From: Vibrio hippocampi
Lineage (GTDB): Bacteria; Pseudomonadota; Gammaproteobacteria; Enterobacterales; Vibrionaceae
Reading direction: 5' to 3'
Assembly: GCF_921292975.1 (NCBI RefSeq)
Contig: NZ_CAKLCM010000002.1
Location: 1,116,001 to 1,180,000, forward strand
Length of the DNA: 64,000 nt
Part shown: piece after piece, positions 45,337-55,317 of the stretch
Layout: each line of letters opens with the position of its first letter
Position numbering within the stretch: position 1 is the stretch's first letter
Made by a program: the position numbers and the translations under genes
Notes under the pieces: model-generated
The model's database searches: none
What the model saw: only the letters and a program-made list of their open reading frames with translations
What the model was told of the DNA's origin: nothing

Positions 45337-46506
45337 TTAGTACTCCAACTTAGGCTCAGGTGCGGCTTCCTTTGGTAAAGACATGTGAAGCAGTGCATAA
45401 CCAAGCAGCGCTGATGTGGTAGAGCCCATAAGGATACCCAGTCTTGCGTAGGTGTCGAACTCCGCACTCACACCAGTAAAGGCAAGAGACGCGATGAAGA
45501 TAGACATAGTAAAGCCGATACCACATAGCACGGATACTGCGAAGATCTGCTTAAACGTCACACCCTCTGGTAGTTTCGCCACACCGAATTTCACAGCCGC
45601 CCAGCTAAAGGTGTAGATACCGAGTGGTTTACCAACCAATAGACCCATTGCAATACCTAGCGGCAGCATAGACGTTAGACCGTCTACCGAGACTCCCTCA
45701 AGTGAGATACCTGCGTTAGCAAAAGCGAAAATCGGTAGAATCGCAAAGGCAACGTATGGGTGGAGCATGTGTTCTAAGTGTTTAAGTGGAGAATGCTCAC
45801 CAGGTTTGCCTTTCAATGGAATCGCAAAGCCCAGTACCACACCCGCTAGGGTTGCGTGAACACCGGAGGCTAATACACTCACCCAGAGAACGGCTCCCAC
45901 AGCGAGATAGGCCGGTAGGCTAGTCACACGCTTAGTATTCATAAAGAACAGCAAAGCGGTCATCGCAAAGGCCAAGGCAAGCGCCCAAGTAGACAAGTCA
46001 CTGCTGTAGAACAAGGCAATAATCACGATAACACCTAAGTCATCGATAATCGCAAGCGCAAGTAAGAATACTTTTAACGCAACAGGTACACGCTTACCAA
46101 GTAATGCCATGATACCGAGTGCGAATGCGATATCCGTTGCCGCTGGAATCGCCCAACCACTTAGCGCTTCTGCATCGCCCGCATTGAAAAGAACATAGAT
46201 AAGTGCTGGTGCAAGCATACCGCCAACGGCTGCAATCGCAGGAAAGATTGCCGTTTCCTTTGACTTCAGTGCCCCCTCAAGTAGCTCACGTTTTACTTCA
46301 AGACCGATAAGGAAAAAGAAGATTGCCATCAGACCATCGTTAATCCAATGAGAAATCGACAGACCAAAAACGTAAGTATGAAGTACACCTTGGTATAATT
46401 CATTTAAAGGTGAGTTAGCGATAAACATGGCTATGGCGGCAGCGATGACAAGGATGATGCCCCCCGCAGACTCCATCTTAAAAAAGTTTCTAATGACGTC
46501 ATTCAT
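45337..46506 (-). CDS. nhaA: Na+/H+ antiporter NhaA
   Basis: Electrogenic sodium/proton antiporter for salt and pH homeostasis, 389 residues, about 12 helices. Recognised from [64 protein letters not shown] with the conserved Asp, and [18 protein letters not shown] carrying the paired aspartates of the ion site. Single gene with a strong terminator. Confidence 0.97.
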   Translation of the reverse strand: MNDVIRNFFKMESAGGIILVIAAAIAMFIANSPLNELYQGVLHTYVFGLSISHWINDGLMAIFFFLIGLEVKRELLEGALKSKETAIFPAIAAVGGMLAPALIYVLFNAGDAEALSGWAIPAATDIAFALGIMALLGKRVPVALKVFLLALAIIDDLGVIVIIALFYSSDLSTWALALAFAMTALLFFMNTKRVTSLPAYLAVGAVLWVSVLASGVHATLAGVVLGFAIPLKGKPGEHSPLKHLEHMLHPYVAFAILPIFAFANAGISLEGVSVDGLTSMLPLGIAMGLLVGKPLGIYTFSWAAVKFGVAKLPEGVTFKQIFAVSVLCGIGFTMSIFIASLAFTGVSAEFDTYARLGILMGSTTSALLGYALLHMSLPKEAAPEPKLEY

Positions 46507-47155
46507 TGTTGTAAAGCCCTTAATATTTATTCACTTGTTTGAATGAAACAATTCTATATCTAGTTTTATTTCAAAAATAATCGATTCTACAGAGTTTCAA
46601 TATCGGTTTTTCCGAATGATTCGCTTTAAAGGTTCGATATATTCAAAAGGTTTACTGCCCATAACAAAAAGTATAGTGCATAAGATTGCACAAACGGTAG
46701 CCAGCGAAAAAGGATTCTCACCACTGCACCGGATAGCAATGCCTGCTTACCTCTAATTACAGATAGAAACGTTACTAATGTAACTTAATTACAACAAAAA
46801 CACCCAATGATATTCAAAGCATCATTTATAAACACAACGGCGTGCTGATTCAAGTAGATAAATGTTATGGACTCCTCACTCCACCAAACGGCAATTCGGC
46901 TTTGGTGGGGCGAGCAAATAGCGTGAGAACGCTAGAGTGATATCAGCGTATCACCATCACCCTTGGAACAGGCATTGTTGGCTGGATGCAAGTGCTAACA
47001 GCAGTGAGCAGTGAAAGTTTTGGGTTTTCTAGCGAAGAGCTAAAGACGAGTGTTATGGTTTTAACCGAGAATTTTGGCTTTAGATGAGAGTATTTGTATA
47101 CCCAAATTACTTCAAGATGCGAGGTAACTTGGGTATACAAATACTCCCCACCAAA
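46507..47155. other. Intergenic region between nhaA and the AttH-like gene
   Basis: 649 nt. Holds the nhaA promoter region, a CCACCAAA/TTTGGTGG hairpin (about 46878-46905) without a T run, and a palindromic repeat at its right end (47088-47145). Short open frames exist on both strands but none has coding signals. Confidence 0.55.
47088..47145. repeat. Palindromic repeat of the TATACCC family with extended arms
   Basis: Core TATACCCAAATTACTTC / GAGGTAACTTGGGTATA (47097-47137), flanked by GAGTATTTG and CAAATACTC that also pair, giving arms of about 26 bp with two mismatches. Probably also ends transcription of the adjacent operon. Confidence 0.8.
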
Positions 47156-48277
47156 TTAATAGCCTGACAACTGCATATAGCCGGTGGAGCGGTGTGTCCC
47201 TGTCGCATGAACGACACCCTGCCATTGAGGCACTACAAAGTTTACCCAGTTATCCTGTTTTCGCGAGTTAATCATGACGCTTAGATCCAAACTTGGGATC
47301 TGTAATTTCCAAGTGAGCGGCACACGTTTACCGGACTGCAAGACACTGTAGTTGAGGATATCAAACTGAATCTCCTCTTGCTCTACCGTCACCACGTGTC
47401 CAGACTTATCAATAACCGATGCCGTGGTATAAGGCTGCATATCGCTGTATCGAAAGCGACGTAGACGCAACGCTTTATCATCTGGCAACCAGAGTATCAA
47501 GTTATCTTGACCCACATAGCCTTTACCAAGGAGTTCACTGCTCCACTCTTTGCTCAGCCATGCATGACCTTCAACATTCAGCGTATTTCCTCTCTGTGCC
47601 AGTTTTAACGTTCCTTGCACGGAAGTGAATGGAGCTTCAAGTAAATATGACGCTCTTGGAACAAATTGATGCATTGGCTGATAGCCCTGTTCACCCGACT
47701 TGGCAAACTGTGCTTGCTGTGAAATATTCAGTTGCGCCGCAAACTGCTCGGTCTCAATCTTCAACGTACTAGGCATCGGAAAATCTGACATTGATTGCCA
47801 CGACCACTCATCAACCCACACCTTAAAAGGCTTAGTATCCGTCCCAGCTTGACCGATACCACCGCGCGCAATGCGTTGATCCGTGAACATACCGAACTGA
47901 CCCGTCAACACCGCATTTGAAATATAGATTTGCGGATCATTCCAACTTGAGCGATTCCCCTCATCTAAGGCGTAGCGAAAGAAGCGCCAGCGAAGCCAAT
48001 ATTGATTGCCAGCTTCATCGCTTAACTGGCTAATCACCTGCCACCACTCATGACGATATTCTGGATGCTGCTCAAAGTCTTCAGGCAAACTTAGCTCTTG
48101 GTTGGGTAGGACGGGCTCAAAAACGCGATTGTCGACCGTTCCAATCCATTGTTCCATACTGTTATTAGCAGTTTCTTGAGTGTGTGCAAACTCATCCGTT
48201 GTGCTCAACCAAATAAATGTAACGGATGCAACCAGTACCGATAAACATAAAAACAGCAGTTTTTGTACTCGATTCAT
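47156..48277 (-). CDS. AttH/CrtC-like lipocalin-domain protein
   Basis: A 373-residue exported protein: N-terminal membrane anchor or signal (about 6-25, no lipobox), then a CrtC/AttH-like double lipocalin fold. Typical motifs are EYRHEWWQVISQLSD with the family's E-WW, GHAWLSKEWSSELLG and DNLILWLPDDKALRLRRFR. AttH-type proteins accompany AttEFG ABC exporters. The ATG directly abuts the stop of the permease gene upstream (TAAATG), indicating translational coupling. Confidence 0.82.
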   Translation of the reverse strand: MNRVQKLLFLCLSVLVASVTFIWLSTTDEFAHTQETANNSMEQWIGTVDNRVFEPVLPNQELSLPEDFEQHPEYRHEWWQVISQLSDEAGNQYWLRWRFFRYALDEGNRSSWNDPQIYISNAVLTGQFGMFTDQRIARGGIGQAGTDTKPFKVWVDEWSWQSMSDFPMPSTLKIETEQFAAQLNISQQAQFAKSGEQGYQPMHQFVPRASYLLEAPFTSVQGTLKLAQRGNTLNVEGHAWLSKEWSSELLGKGYVGQDNLILWLPDDKALRLRRFRYSDMQPYTTASVIDKSGHVVTVEQEEIQFDILNYSVLQSGKRVPLTWKLQIPSLDLSVMINSRKQDNWVNFVVPQWQGVVHATGTHRSTGYMQLSGY

Positions 48278-50731
48278 TTACAACGCATCCCTCAAGGTCT
48301 TAATGGGTGAATTTCGTACCAGCTTCAATACTGGTAAAGCGCCTGCAACAATCAATGCCAATAACGACCAAAAGCACGTTGCCAAATAGCGCCAAGGTAT
48401 AATTTGCAATTGCATACTCCAGCCAAATGCTTGCTTAATCACGATATCGACCGTTAACTGAGCTAACGCGACACCCAGTGGCATAGCAATAACGGCTGAA
48501 ATCATTCCCAACACAAACAGCTGTAAACCACCAATCAGAATCAGTTCTTTACTTGAAATACCCAAACAGCGCAGTAACGAGGTATGTCTTTGTCGAGTGA
48601 CCTCGCCAGCAACGGTCGAGAAGAATATGCCAAACACAGCAATCACTAAGGTAATATGACCTAGCGTGTCAGCAATCGCGAACGTACGATCAAAGGTTGT
48701 CATTGCCTGACTGTGAATAGAGGTGCTATCAAACACCCGCTCTGTGCCCAAATTGAAGATACCCTGCACTTGTCTTTCGATATATTCGGCATCGCTTTTT
48801 TCTCGAACCAGCGCTCCAAGTACCACATCACCCGACCCCGCCAAGTGACTCAGCCACTGTTTCTCTGACAACAACACCTGATGATAAGGATTGCCATAAT
48901 CGTAATAAACGCCAGTGACCTGCCAGTTATCCCCTAACGGATCACCCAAGTCGACATAATCCCCTGGGCGCAGTTTTAATTTGATGGACATGGACTCACT
49001 GATCATCACTCCACGAGAATGATGCAAATGATACCAGTAATCAGGAATCGCAATTTTCACCGTGAGTGATTGCTGCTCCCCCAGTGAATCTCCGGTACTC
49101 ACGACTTGCATCATCCCGCTGTCACTGGGTACTTCTTCTTCCCAACGCCACCAAACACGTTCAACTTCAGGCTGTACTTCAAGCCATTTATTGATTTGCG
49201 TCGCGCTATTGTTGTTAGGATAAATATAGACATCGGCGGCAAGACGTTGCGTTAACCAACTGTCGGTTGTATCTCTAAAACTGCCCACCATCGTCTCGAC
49301 ACCCATGTTCACCGCCATGGCCAACATGAAAGCCATATTCGCCACGCCACGATAACTCATACTGGCCGCAGCATCGGCAAAGAACCAACGCGCCTTAACC
49401 CAACGTAATGAATAAGAGAGCCCGACGAATATTTGCCAAATAATAAACGGCGTAATCAGCGCCACACTCAGCAGCATAAAGCCGATAATGGCATAACCCA
49501 TATGCTGGGATTTAGGGGCTTGGTAGCAAGCAATAGCAGCAATCACACATAAGCACGCCACCCAAGCCTGCCACGCAAATTCTCGTCCAGTAAAGCGCAT
49601 CAATGATAAACGCGATGACAGGCGCACAGGTTGCGTTCTGACTAGGCGTATCAGCGGCCAACCACATGACAGCAACGCACCAAAGAAAGCCAGACAGAAG
49701 CTATACAGGCTCCATTGCCAGCTCCAATCGATATGAACACCAATGTCTGCGTTGTAAAGATCACTTAAACTTTGCGATACCGCTGGCATTAATTGGTTGG
49801 CAAGCATTAACCCGAGGACATTTCCTCCCAGCCAACTCACCGCGACCAAAGTGACCAACTCAAGTACCAATGCTTGTCCCAGTTGCCAACCAGACACGCC
49901 AATCTGTCTCAATCGACCGACGAGCGGTTGCCTTTGTGCTAAAGACAAAGACATTGCTTGATAGAAAATAAACAGCCCGACCACAAATGACAACATACTC
50001 ATCGCCGACAAATTGGTATGGAACGCGCGAGTCAGTGACTCCAACTCAGACTGCGAACTACGCGCTAACGTCATACCACTTGGAATGGTTTTTCTCAGTT
50101 GTTCCAATTTTTCTGGTGGCATATCGCCACATGCGATCACCGACAAGCCGGATGACGGATAGACACTGCGCACGACCGAAATATCGGTGATCAAGCGACT
50201 ACCGCGAATACCGTCGGGTGAGTCAACTTCGATTGGACCAATTTGTTGACCAGACTCTAGGGTCAGCATATCGCCGTTTTGCCACCCTTTGCGAACTGCA
50301 TAGTCGTGACTCACCAGTAGTGTCGAGGAATTAGAAATCAAAGCTTGAGAGGCAATATCACTCATAGTGACAGTGTCACGAAGCTGCATCAATGCGATAG
50401 GGTCAGCCCCCACTAAATTCAGCTCAAGCTTGTCTTTGGTGGTGACTTTTTGAATATCGAACGGCACACACTCTTTGAATCCCTGACGGCGCAGGTCAAT
50501 ATAGAAACCTTGGGGGATTTTAGAATCGTTCAGTTTTGGACGTATGCGATAAGGTACCGGATTCGCGAACAGCTTTTCACCGCTCGCATAAGCCTGCTTA
50601 GCATGATGATTGATCGCCGTAACACCAACAAGCAAAGATACCCCGAGCGTTAAGCCCAGCCATACCAATAAAATCTGCAGTGGATGACGTCGATAATGTC
50701 CCAGTAGAGCCTTAGCTACGGGCCACAACAT
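48278..50731 (-). CDS. FtsX-like ABC transporter permease (large, two FtsX cores)
   Basis: An 817-residue inner-membrane protein of the MacB/LolC-type permease class. One helix near the N-terminus (HPLQILLVWLGLTLGVSLLVG), a large periplasmic domain, a first FtsX core (about 245-375), a middle helical part, a second periplasmic domain and a final FtsX core (ITLVIAVFGIFFSTVAGEVTRQRHTSLLRCLGIS to the end). It appears to combine two permease units in one chain. The ATG at 50729-50731 is preceded by AGGGGGG and overlaps the ATPase gene by 20 nt. Confidence 0.87.
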   Translation of the reverse strand: MLWPVAKALLGHYRRHPLQILLVWLGLTLGVSLLVGVTAINHHAKQAYASGEKLFANPVPYRIRPKLNDSKIPQGFYIDLRRQGFKECVPFDIQKVTTKDKLELNLVGADPIALMQLRDTVTMSDIASQALISNSSTLLVSHDYAVRKGWQNGDMLTLESGQQIGPIEVDSPDGIRGSRLITDISVVRSVYPSSGLSVIACGDMPPEKLEQLRKTIPSGMTLARSSQSELESLTRAFHTNLSAMSMLSFVVGLFIFYQAMSLSLAQRQPLVGRLRQIGVSGWQLGQALVLELVTLVAVSWLGGNVLGLMLANQLMPAVSQSLSDLYNADIGVHIDWSWQWSLYSFCLAFFGALLSCGWPLIRLVRTQPVRLSSRLSLMRFTGREFAWQAWVACLCVIAAIACYQAPKSQHMGYAIIGFMLLSVALITPFIIWQIFVGLSYSLRWVKARWFFADAAASMSYRGVANMAFMLAMAVNMGVETMVGSFRDTTDSWLTQRLAADVYIYPNNNSATQINKWLEVQPEVERVWWRWEEEVPSDSGMMQVVSTGDSLGEQQSLTVKIAIPDYWYHLHHSRGVMISESMSIKLKLRPGDYVDLGDPLGDNWQVTGVYYDYGNPYHQVLLSEKQWLSHLAGSGDVVLGALVREKSDAEYIERQVQGIFNLGTERVFDSTSIHSQAMTTFDRTFAIADTLGHITLVIAVFGIFFSTVAGEVTRQRHTSLLRCLGISSKELILIGGLQLFVLGMISAVIAMPLGVALAQLTVDIVIKQAFGWSMQLQIIPWRYLATCFWSLLALIVAGALPVLKLVRNSPIKTLRDAL

Positions 50732-51383
50732 GCAATTGTCCCCCCTGTAGGCGAATACAACCATCAAGATGGTTGGCAACCTTTTCACTGTGGGTGACCA
50801 CCATTAAGGTGCACTCTAAACGTTTGCTTAAAGAGGTCAGCAGACGCATCACTGCCTCGGCATTACGCTCATCCAAGCTTCCGGTCGGCTCATCCGCTAA
50901 TAGGATTTTAGGCTCCATATACAGGGCGCGCGCAATCGCTGCTCTTTGCTGTTGACCACCGGACAACTCTTCTGGGTAGCGACCCAATAGGCTCATTAAA
51001 TCAAGTGCAGACAAGATTTGACGCCATAAGCCCCGATCTTCCGGTAAGCCTTTAAGCTGACGACAAAAGCGAATATTGTCGGCAATATTCAGGGTAGGTA
51101 ATAAATTGAACTGCTGAAAAATGTGTCCAACATTGTCACGACGATAGGCGGTACGATGGCTCTCTTTAGCATCATGCATGGCAAAATTCGGATACCAAAT
51201 TTCCCCGGAGTCTGCTTTATCAATACCCGCAAGCAAATTCAGTAATGTACTTTTACCTGAGCCACTTTCGCCCATCAATGCCAATTGTTCTCCGCGAGAC
51301 AGCGTCAATTGCGCACCCTGTAATACCGGGTGGAACTCACTACCATCCATGTAGCCTTTGCAGAGGTTAGACAGCTTTAGCAT
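50712..51383 (-). CDS. ABC transporter ATP-binding protein (LolD/MacB type)
   Basis: A 223-residue ATPase: Walker A GESGSGKST (38-46), Q-loop FQQFNLLPTLN, signature LSGGQQQR, Walker B ILLADEPTGSLD and the H-loop VVTHS. It resembles the LolD/FtsE/MacB-N class. First gene of a three-gene operon with an FtsX-like permease and an AttH-like protein. Start assigned to MLKLSNLCKGY; MLINKF seven codons upstream is equally open and neither has a good ribosome binding site. Confidence 0.9.
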   Translation of the reverse strand: MLKLSNLCKGYMDGSEFHPVLQGAQLTLSRGEQLALMGESGSGKSTLLNLLAGIDKADSGEIWYPNFAMHDAKESHRTAYRRDNVGHIFQQFNLLPTLNIADNIRFCRQLKGLPEDRGLWRQILSALDLMSLLGRYPEELSGGQQQRAAIARALYMEPKILLADEPTGSLDERNAEAVMRLLTSLSKRLECTLMVVTHSEKVANHLDGCIRLQGGQLHVVARS

Positions 51384-51725
51384 GCAAAACTTATTTATTA
51401 ACATTAAAATTGGGTTGAGAATCTACACTAAAATTATGCTAACCGAAAGGGTCGATAGGCATATTCACCTTAATTCAGAGCAAATTAGCGATAATTACTG
51501 TAGGTAGCCGGTATTTGCGGCGATTTTAGCCGTTAAAGGCTCTGGTTTATTAAGCCATTAATAATGCATTTAAACACGCCATTAGCCCGCGTCAGCAACG
51601 CTGTTAAAGCACAATTTCTTTATATGCATCAAACAACTGCATCTCGCTCAACGCTGAGCAATGTACGCATATCGATATATACTCATCATATACCCACCAA
51701 TAAGGCGTAAAAACCGGGATAGAGA
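51384..51725. other. Divergent intergenic region
   Basis: 342 nt between the ABC operon and the NAD(P)-binding protein gene. No gene, strong palindrome or repeat seen; both promoters should be here. Confidence 0.5.
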
Positions 51726-53156
51726 ATGAAACGAATACTTGTGTTAGGTGCATCCGGCTACATCGGCTCACAGCTGATACCGCAATTGCTACAACAAGGT
51801 CATAAAGTCACTGCTGCCGCGAGACAAATTGACTATTTAAAATCACGCGTGTTGCCCCATAGCCAGCTCAACTTTTGTTATCTCGATTTGGCGGACCCAC
51901 AAGCGACCTTAGAGATTGTACCGCAACATGATGTGGTGTACTTTTTAGTACACGGCATGGCTCATGGTCATGACTTTTTAGAATATGAACTGTCACTGGC
52001 GCAGAATTTCAAAACCGCGCTCGATGCCAGTTCAGTGCAACACGTCATTTACCTGAGTGCGCTTCAACCCCAAACCGGCAACTCAGCACATTTAGCCGCA
52101 AGACGTGAAACCGGTCATCTGCTACGTCAAAGCCAAGTGCCGATTACCGAATTGCAAGCCGGCGTCGTCATTGGTTCAGGCTCCGCAGCCTACGAGATTA
52201 TGTGTGACTTTATCTACAATCTGCCCTTTTTGGTCGTCCCCCAATCCGTCGACTCAAAAGCCAACCCTATCGCCTTACAAAACCTCAATCATTACCTACT
52301 CGCGCTTGCTGAGCACCGACCAAAGCAACACAGCCATTATCAAGTCGGAGGACCCGATATCCTCACCTATCAGCAACAAATGGAAATCATCGCTAAGCAA
52401 ATCAATAAGCCCTTGCGACTCATTAAACTTGGCTTAATGACGCCTAAATTGGCGACACGCTGGCTCTCCTTAGTTACTTCCGTTCCGGCTTCTATCGGTA
52501 GCGCCCTACTCGCCGGTATCGAACATGATTTTATCGCCGATAACCACGATATCAGTCAACTTTACCCGCAACACCTCATTCCCTACGATCAAGCGGTCAC
52601 AGATAGCTTAAAGCAAGCCGATACCTTTGTGAAAAGCAACGTATGGGGCTTTGATCCCGCGGCACTCAAGCGCTGGCAAACGGGCTATGGTTATTATCCC
52701 AAGAAAACCGGGGCGAGCTTTACCACCACCAAATCCACCGCTGCACTTTGGCAGGCGGTGGCAAAAATCGGCAGTAAAGAAAAAGGCTACTACTTTGCTA
52801 ACAGCCTTTGGCGCACTCGTGAATGGTTGGATCTGCTGTTTGGCGGAGGCAGACCGATACGCCGCTCTCCGGAGGGACCAGAGTTAAAGGTGGGTGACTT
52901 TATTGATTCTTGGAAAGTGATTCGCTGTGACAAGCCCTACTTCCTATCGCTACTGTTTGGTATGAAAGGACCTGGGCTTGGGCGTTTAGAGGTGTCGATA
53001 GAAGATTTAGGCGAAACAAGAAAAATCGACATTACCGCTTGGTGGCACCCTCAAGGATTCTTAGGGCTGCTGTATTGGTTTGCCATGATGCCCGCTCACC
53101 TGTTTATTTTTAAAGGTATGGTGCGGGCACTCTGTCGACAAGCGAGTGATGATTAA
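51726..53156 (+). CDS. NAD(P)-binding protein with C-terminal DUF2867 domain
   Basis: A 476-residue protein. N-terminal Rossmann domain of the atypical short-chain/NmrA kind (LVLGASGYIGSQLIPQLL, residues 5-22), substrate-like region about 150-290, then a DUF2867-like domain (about 320-470; YYFANSLWRTREWLDLLFGGG, KVGDFIDSWKV). A hydrophobic stretch near the end (LGLLYWFAMMPAHLFIF) resembles YbjT-like proteins. Function unknown; likely an NAD(P)-dependent oxidoreductase or regulator. Confidence 0.82.
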   Translation: MKRILVLGASGYIGSQLIPQLLQQGHKVTAAARQIDYLKSRVLPHSQLNFCYLDLADPQATLEIVPQHDVVYFLVHGMAHGHDFLEYELSLAQNFKTALDASSVQHVIYLSALQPQTGNSAHLAARRETGHLLRQSQVPITELQAGVVIGSGSAAYEIMCDFIYNLPFLVVPQSVDSKANPIALQNLNHYLLALAEHRPKQHSHYQVGGPDILTYQQQMEIIAKQINKPLRLIKLGLMTPKLATRWLSLVTSVPASIGSALLAGIEHDFIADNHDISQLYPQHLIPYDQAVTDSLKQADTFVKSNVWGFDPAALKRWQTGYGYYPKKTGASFTTTKSTAALWQAVAKIGSKEKGYYFANSLWRTREWLDLLFGGGRPIRRSPEGPELKVGDFIDSWKVIRCDKPYFLSLLFGMKGPGLGRLEVSIEDLGETRKIDITAWWHPQGFLGLLYWFAMMPAHLFIFKGMVRALCRQASDD

Positions 53157-53216
53157 GTGAGTGAGAATTCAGTGAATAAAAGTTAAGCGAATAAGAGTTA
53201 AGCGAATAAGAGTTAA
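53157..53216. repeat. 15-bp tandem repeat filling a convergent gap
   Basis: Four units: GTGAGTGAGAATTCA, GTGAATAAAAGTTAA and two identical GCGAATAAGAGTTAA. The array starts right after the stop of the plus-strand gene and its last unit includes the stop codon of the minus-strand gene. Confidence 0.88.
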
Positions 53217-53869
53217 GCGAGAGTAAAGTCCAACGGGATCTCTGCTAATTGGTCACCTTGATTCATTGGATAAACCAAATACTCGCCATGGTACTTAACC
53301 TTGGATTTGTAATCGGTGCGTTTATGGACCATAAACCCAGCCTGATATGCCTTAGAGATAAATTCAGCATGGTTACCACGGACAAACCAACTCATGGGTT
53401 TCACCAGCGCCTCACCATCAAAACACTGGTCACACTGGTCGGCACATAAAGCGAGCGAGTTTTGACCATCAGTGAAAATTTGCACCTTACTGCCATCCGT
53501 CAACACTTCAGAGGTTGAGATCTCCCAATTGGCACTTTCCATAGTATCGAGGAATACCTCTATCTGCTTATCAGTGAGTGGCTTTATCTCACCAGTAAAG
53601 ACCGACTGATAATAAGCGGCAATGCGTCGAAACGTTGGCTCAAGCAAAGCTTGATTGCCTTTCGAGCGCCCTAGTTTTTGCCAACCCAGCAGATCGTCAC
53701 GGGTTATCCTTTCAAATCGTTGCGTTTTAATCGCTTTAGTCACCCATCGGACAAGGAAGTGGTTATTGGCAATAGGCGCATTGACGAGCTTACCCGATGC
53801 ATGCTCCTGCTCTAGCTCAGCAATTGCTTGATTGACCACATTTTGAATTTCAGAAAAGTATTCAGCCAT
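53213..53869 (-). CDS. DUF2913 family protein
   Basis: A 218-residue soluble protein I place in DUF2913 from MAEYFSEIQNVVNQAIAELE, NNHFLVRWVTKAIKTQRF, LLGWQKLGRSKGNQA and the C-terminal PLDFTLA; function unknown. It contains a CADQCDQC cluster that could bind metal. The ATG shares one base with the stop codon of bcr (TAATG), so translation is coupled to the drug exporter. Confidence 0.75.
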   Translation of the reverse strand: MAEYFSEIQNVVNQAIAELEQEHASGKLVNAPIANNHFLVRWVTKAIKTQRFERITRDDLLGWQKLGRSKGNQALLEPTFRRIAAYYQSVFTGEIKPLTDKQIEVFLDTMESANWEISTSEVLTDGSKVQIFTDGQNSLALCADQCDQCFDGEALVKPMSWFVRGNHAEFISKAYQAGFMVHKRTDYKSKVKYHGEYLVYPMNQGDQLAEIPLDFTLA

Positions 53870-55074
53870 TATGCTTTTTTCCCCAATAAGGCATACATTG
53901 ACGCGGATAATACAGAACAAAGCGCCATAATAGCAATCATTGGCCAGACAGAATCGCTCGGCAACATCGCTACCGTCGCGCCAATAACCGATCCGGTGCC
54001 AAATCTAAGCGTTCCCGCCAAGGATGATGCGGTTCCTGCCATGGTTGGATAACCACTCAACAGCAACCCCATAGTGTTACTACCAATGGTCGATAACGTC
54101 CCGATGTAGAGCATAACAAAGGGCACGGTACCCCAAATGCCTAAATCCAGTATTCCTGACAACAACAACGCCAAGCCAGCAACTAACTGCACCGATAAGC
54201 CAAACTTGAGCATGCCATGCAGACCCACTTTTTTCACCATGCGACCATTGATACTGGTCATGATGATCATGGTGACAATATTCAAACCAAACAGATAACC
54301 AAACTGGTCCGGCGTCACTCCATAGATATCAATATAGACAAACGACCCCGCCGTTAAAAAAGCGAACATACCGGAAAAAGAGAATGCGCCGGAAAACATC
54401 AGTCCCATGGCAACAGGGTTGCGACACAAGCGCACATAGTTCTTGATTGTGGTTCTGAATCTGAGCGGTTGACGATTTTCTGGGGCTAAGGTTTCTGGAA
54501 TTTTCCACAGCACCGCCAAGATAACCACCACAGAAAAGCCGGCTAACACCCAAAAAATGGCACGCCAGCCAAACCAAATAGCAAGATGCCCACCAATCAT
54601 AGGCGCAACCAGAGGTGCTAAGGTAATCACTAAGGTGACAAACGACATCGTGCGAGCAAAATCTTCTTTGTCGAACATGTCACGGACAACCGCTTGAATG
54701 ATCACTGCCGCCGCCGCACCAGCAAACCCTTGCGCGGTACGAACCAGAGTTAACGATTCAATACTGGTGGTCATGGCACTGACCATAGAAGCAATGCCGA
54801 AGAAGAAAACGCCAAACAGCAGAATTGGACGACGACCAAAACTATCAGCCAGCGGACCATGTAATAGCTGTCCGATGGCAAAACCTGCGGTGTAAACGGT
54901 AAGGGTGATCTGCACAGCACCAGCGTTAACCCCAAGATCTTTTGCAATGGCTGGCATAGCGGGTAAATACATATCAATGGCTAACGGTGTTAACGCACCA
55001 ATTGCACCCAGTACTAAAAACAGCACGAGACCTAATTGAGGTGTTGTGGGCTGCGATGCTGATTTTGAAATCAT
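53869..55074 (-). CDS. bcr: Bcr/CflA family MFS drug exporter
   Basis: A 401-residue, 12-helix major facilitator transporter. The Bcr/CflA N-terminus (ALTPLAIDMYLPAMPAIAKDL), the MFS loop motif GPLADSFGRRP and RTAQGFAGAAAAVIIQAVVRDMF are typical. Bcr exports bicyclomycin and other compounds. Start chosen at MISKSASQ with AGGAG upstream. It precedes the DUF2913 gene with a 1-nt overlap. In E. coli bcr also adjoins rsuA and yejH, and the order is conserved here. Confidence 0.92.
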   Translation of the reverse strand: MISKSASQPTTPQLGLVLFLVLGAIGALTPLAIDMYLPAMPAIAKDLGVNAGAVQITLTVYTAGFAIGQLLHGPLADSFGRRPILLFGVFFFGIASMVSAMTTSIESLTLVRTAQGFAGAAAAVIIQAVVRDMFDKEDFARTMSFVTLVITLAPLVAPMIGGHLAIWFGWRAIFWVLAGFSVVVILAVLWKIPETLAPENRQPLRFRTTIKNYVRLCRNPVAMGLMFSGAFSFSGMFAFLTAGSFVYIDIYGVTPDQFGYLFGLNIVTMIIMTSINGRMVKKVGLHGMLKFGLSVQLVAGLALLLSGILDLGIWGTVPFVMLYIGTLSTIGSNTMGLLLSGYPTMAGTASSLAGTLRFGTGSVIGATVAMLPSDSVWPMIAIMALCSVLSASMYALLGKKA

Positions 55075-55317
55075 ATCGCTCCTAATAAATAGAGAACACG
55101 TGACCAGCCATAATTCCATAACAAGCGAGGTCAGATTTACAACTTAACATCCATTGTTAAGCATGAAAGGCGATAAAAATGGCACCTAAGATAGGACAAT
55201 AGGTGCCAGAAGCAGTCATTATAACACCAAACAGGCTCTGCTTAGTGCGAATATTTCAATCGTTTGTATGGCATAGTGACGCCAAAATACCGGATTCAAA
55301 GTGAATTTGGCGGTAGG

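Noticed and set aside
46943..47140. 65-codon minus-strand frame
   Set aside because: Its N-terminal part is the palindromic repeat at 47097-47137.
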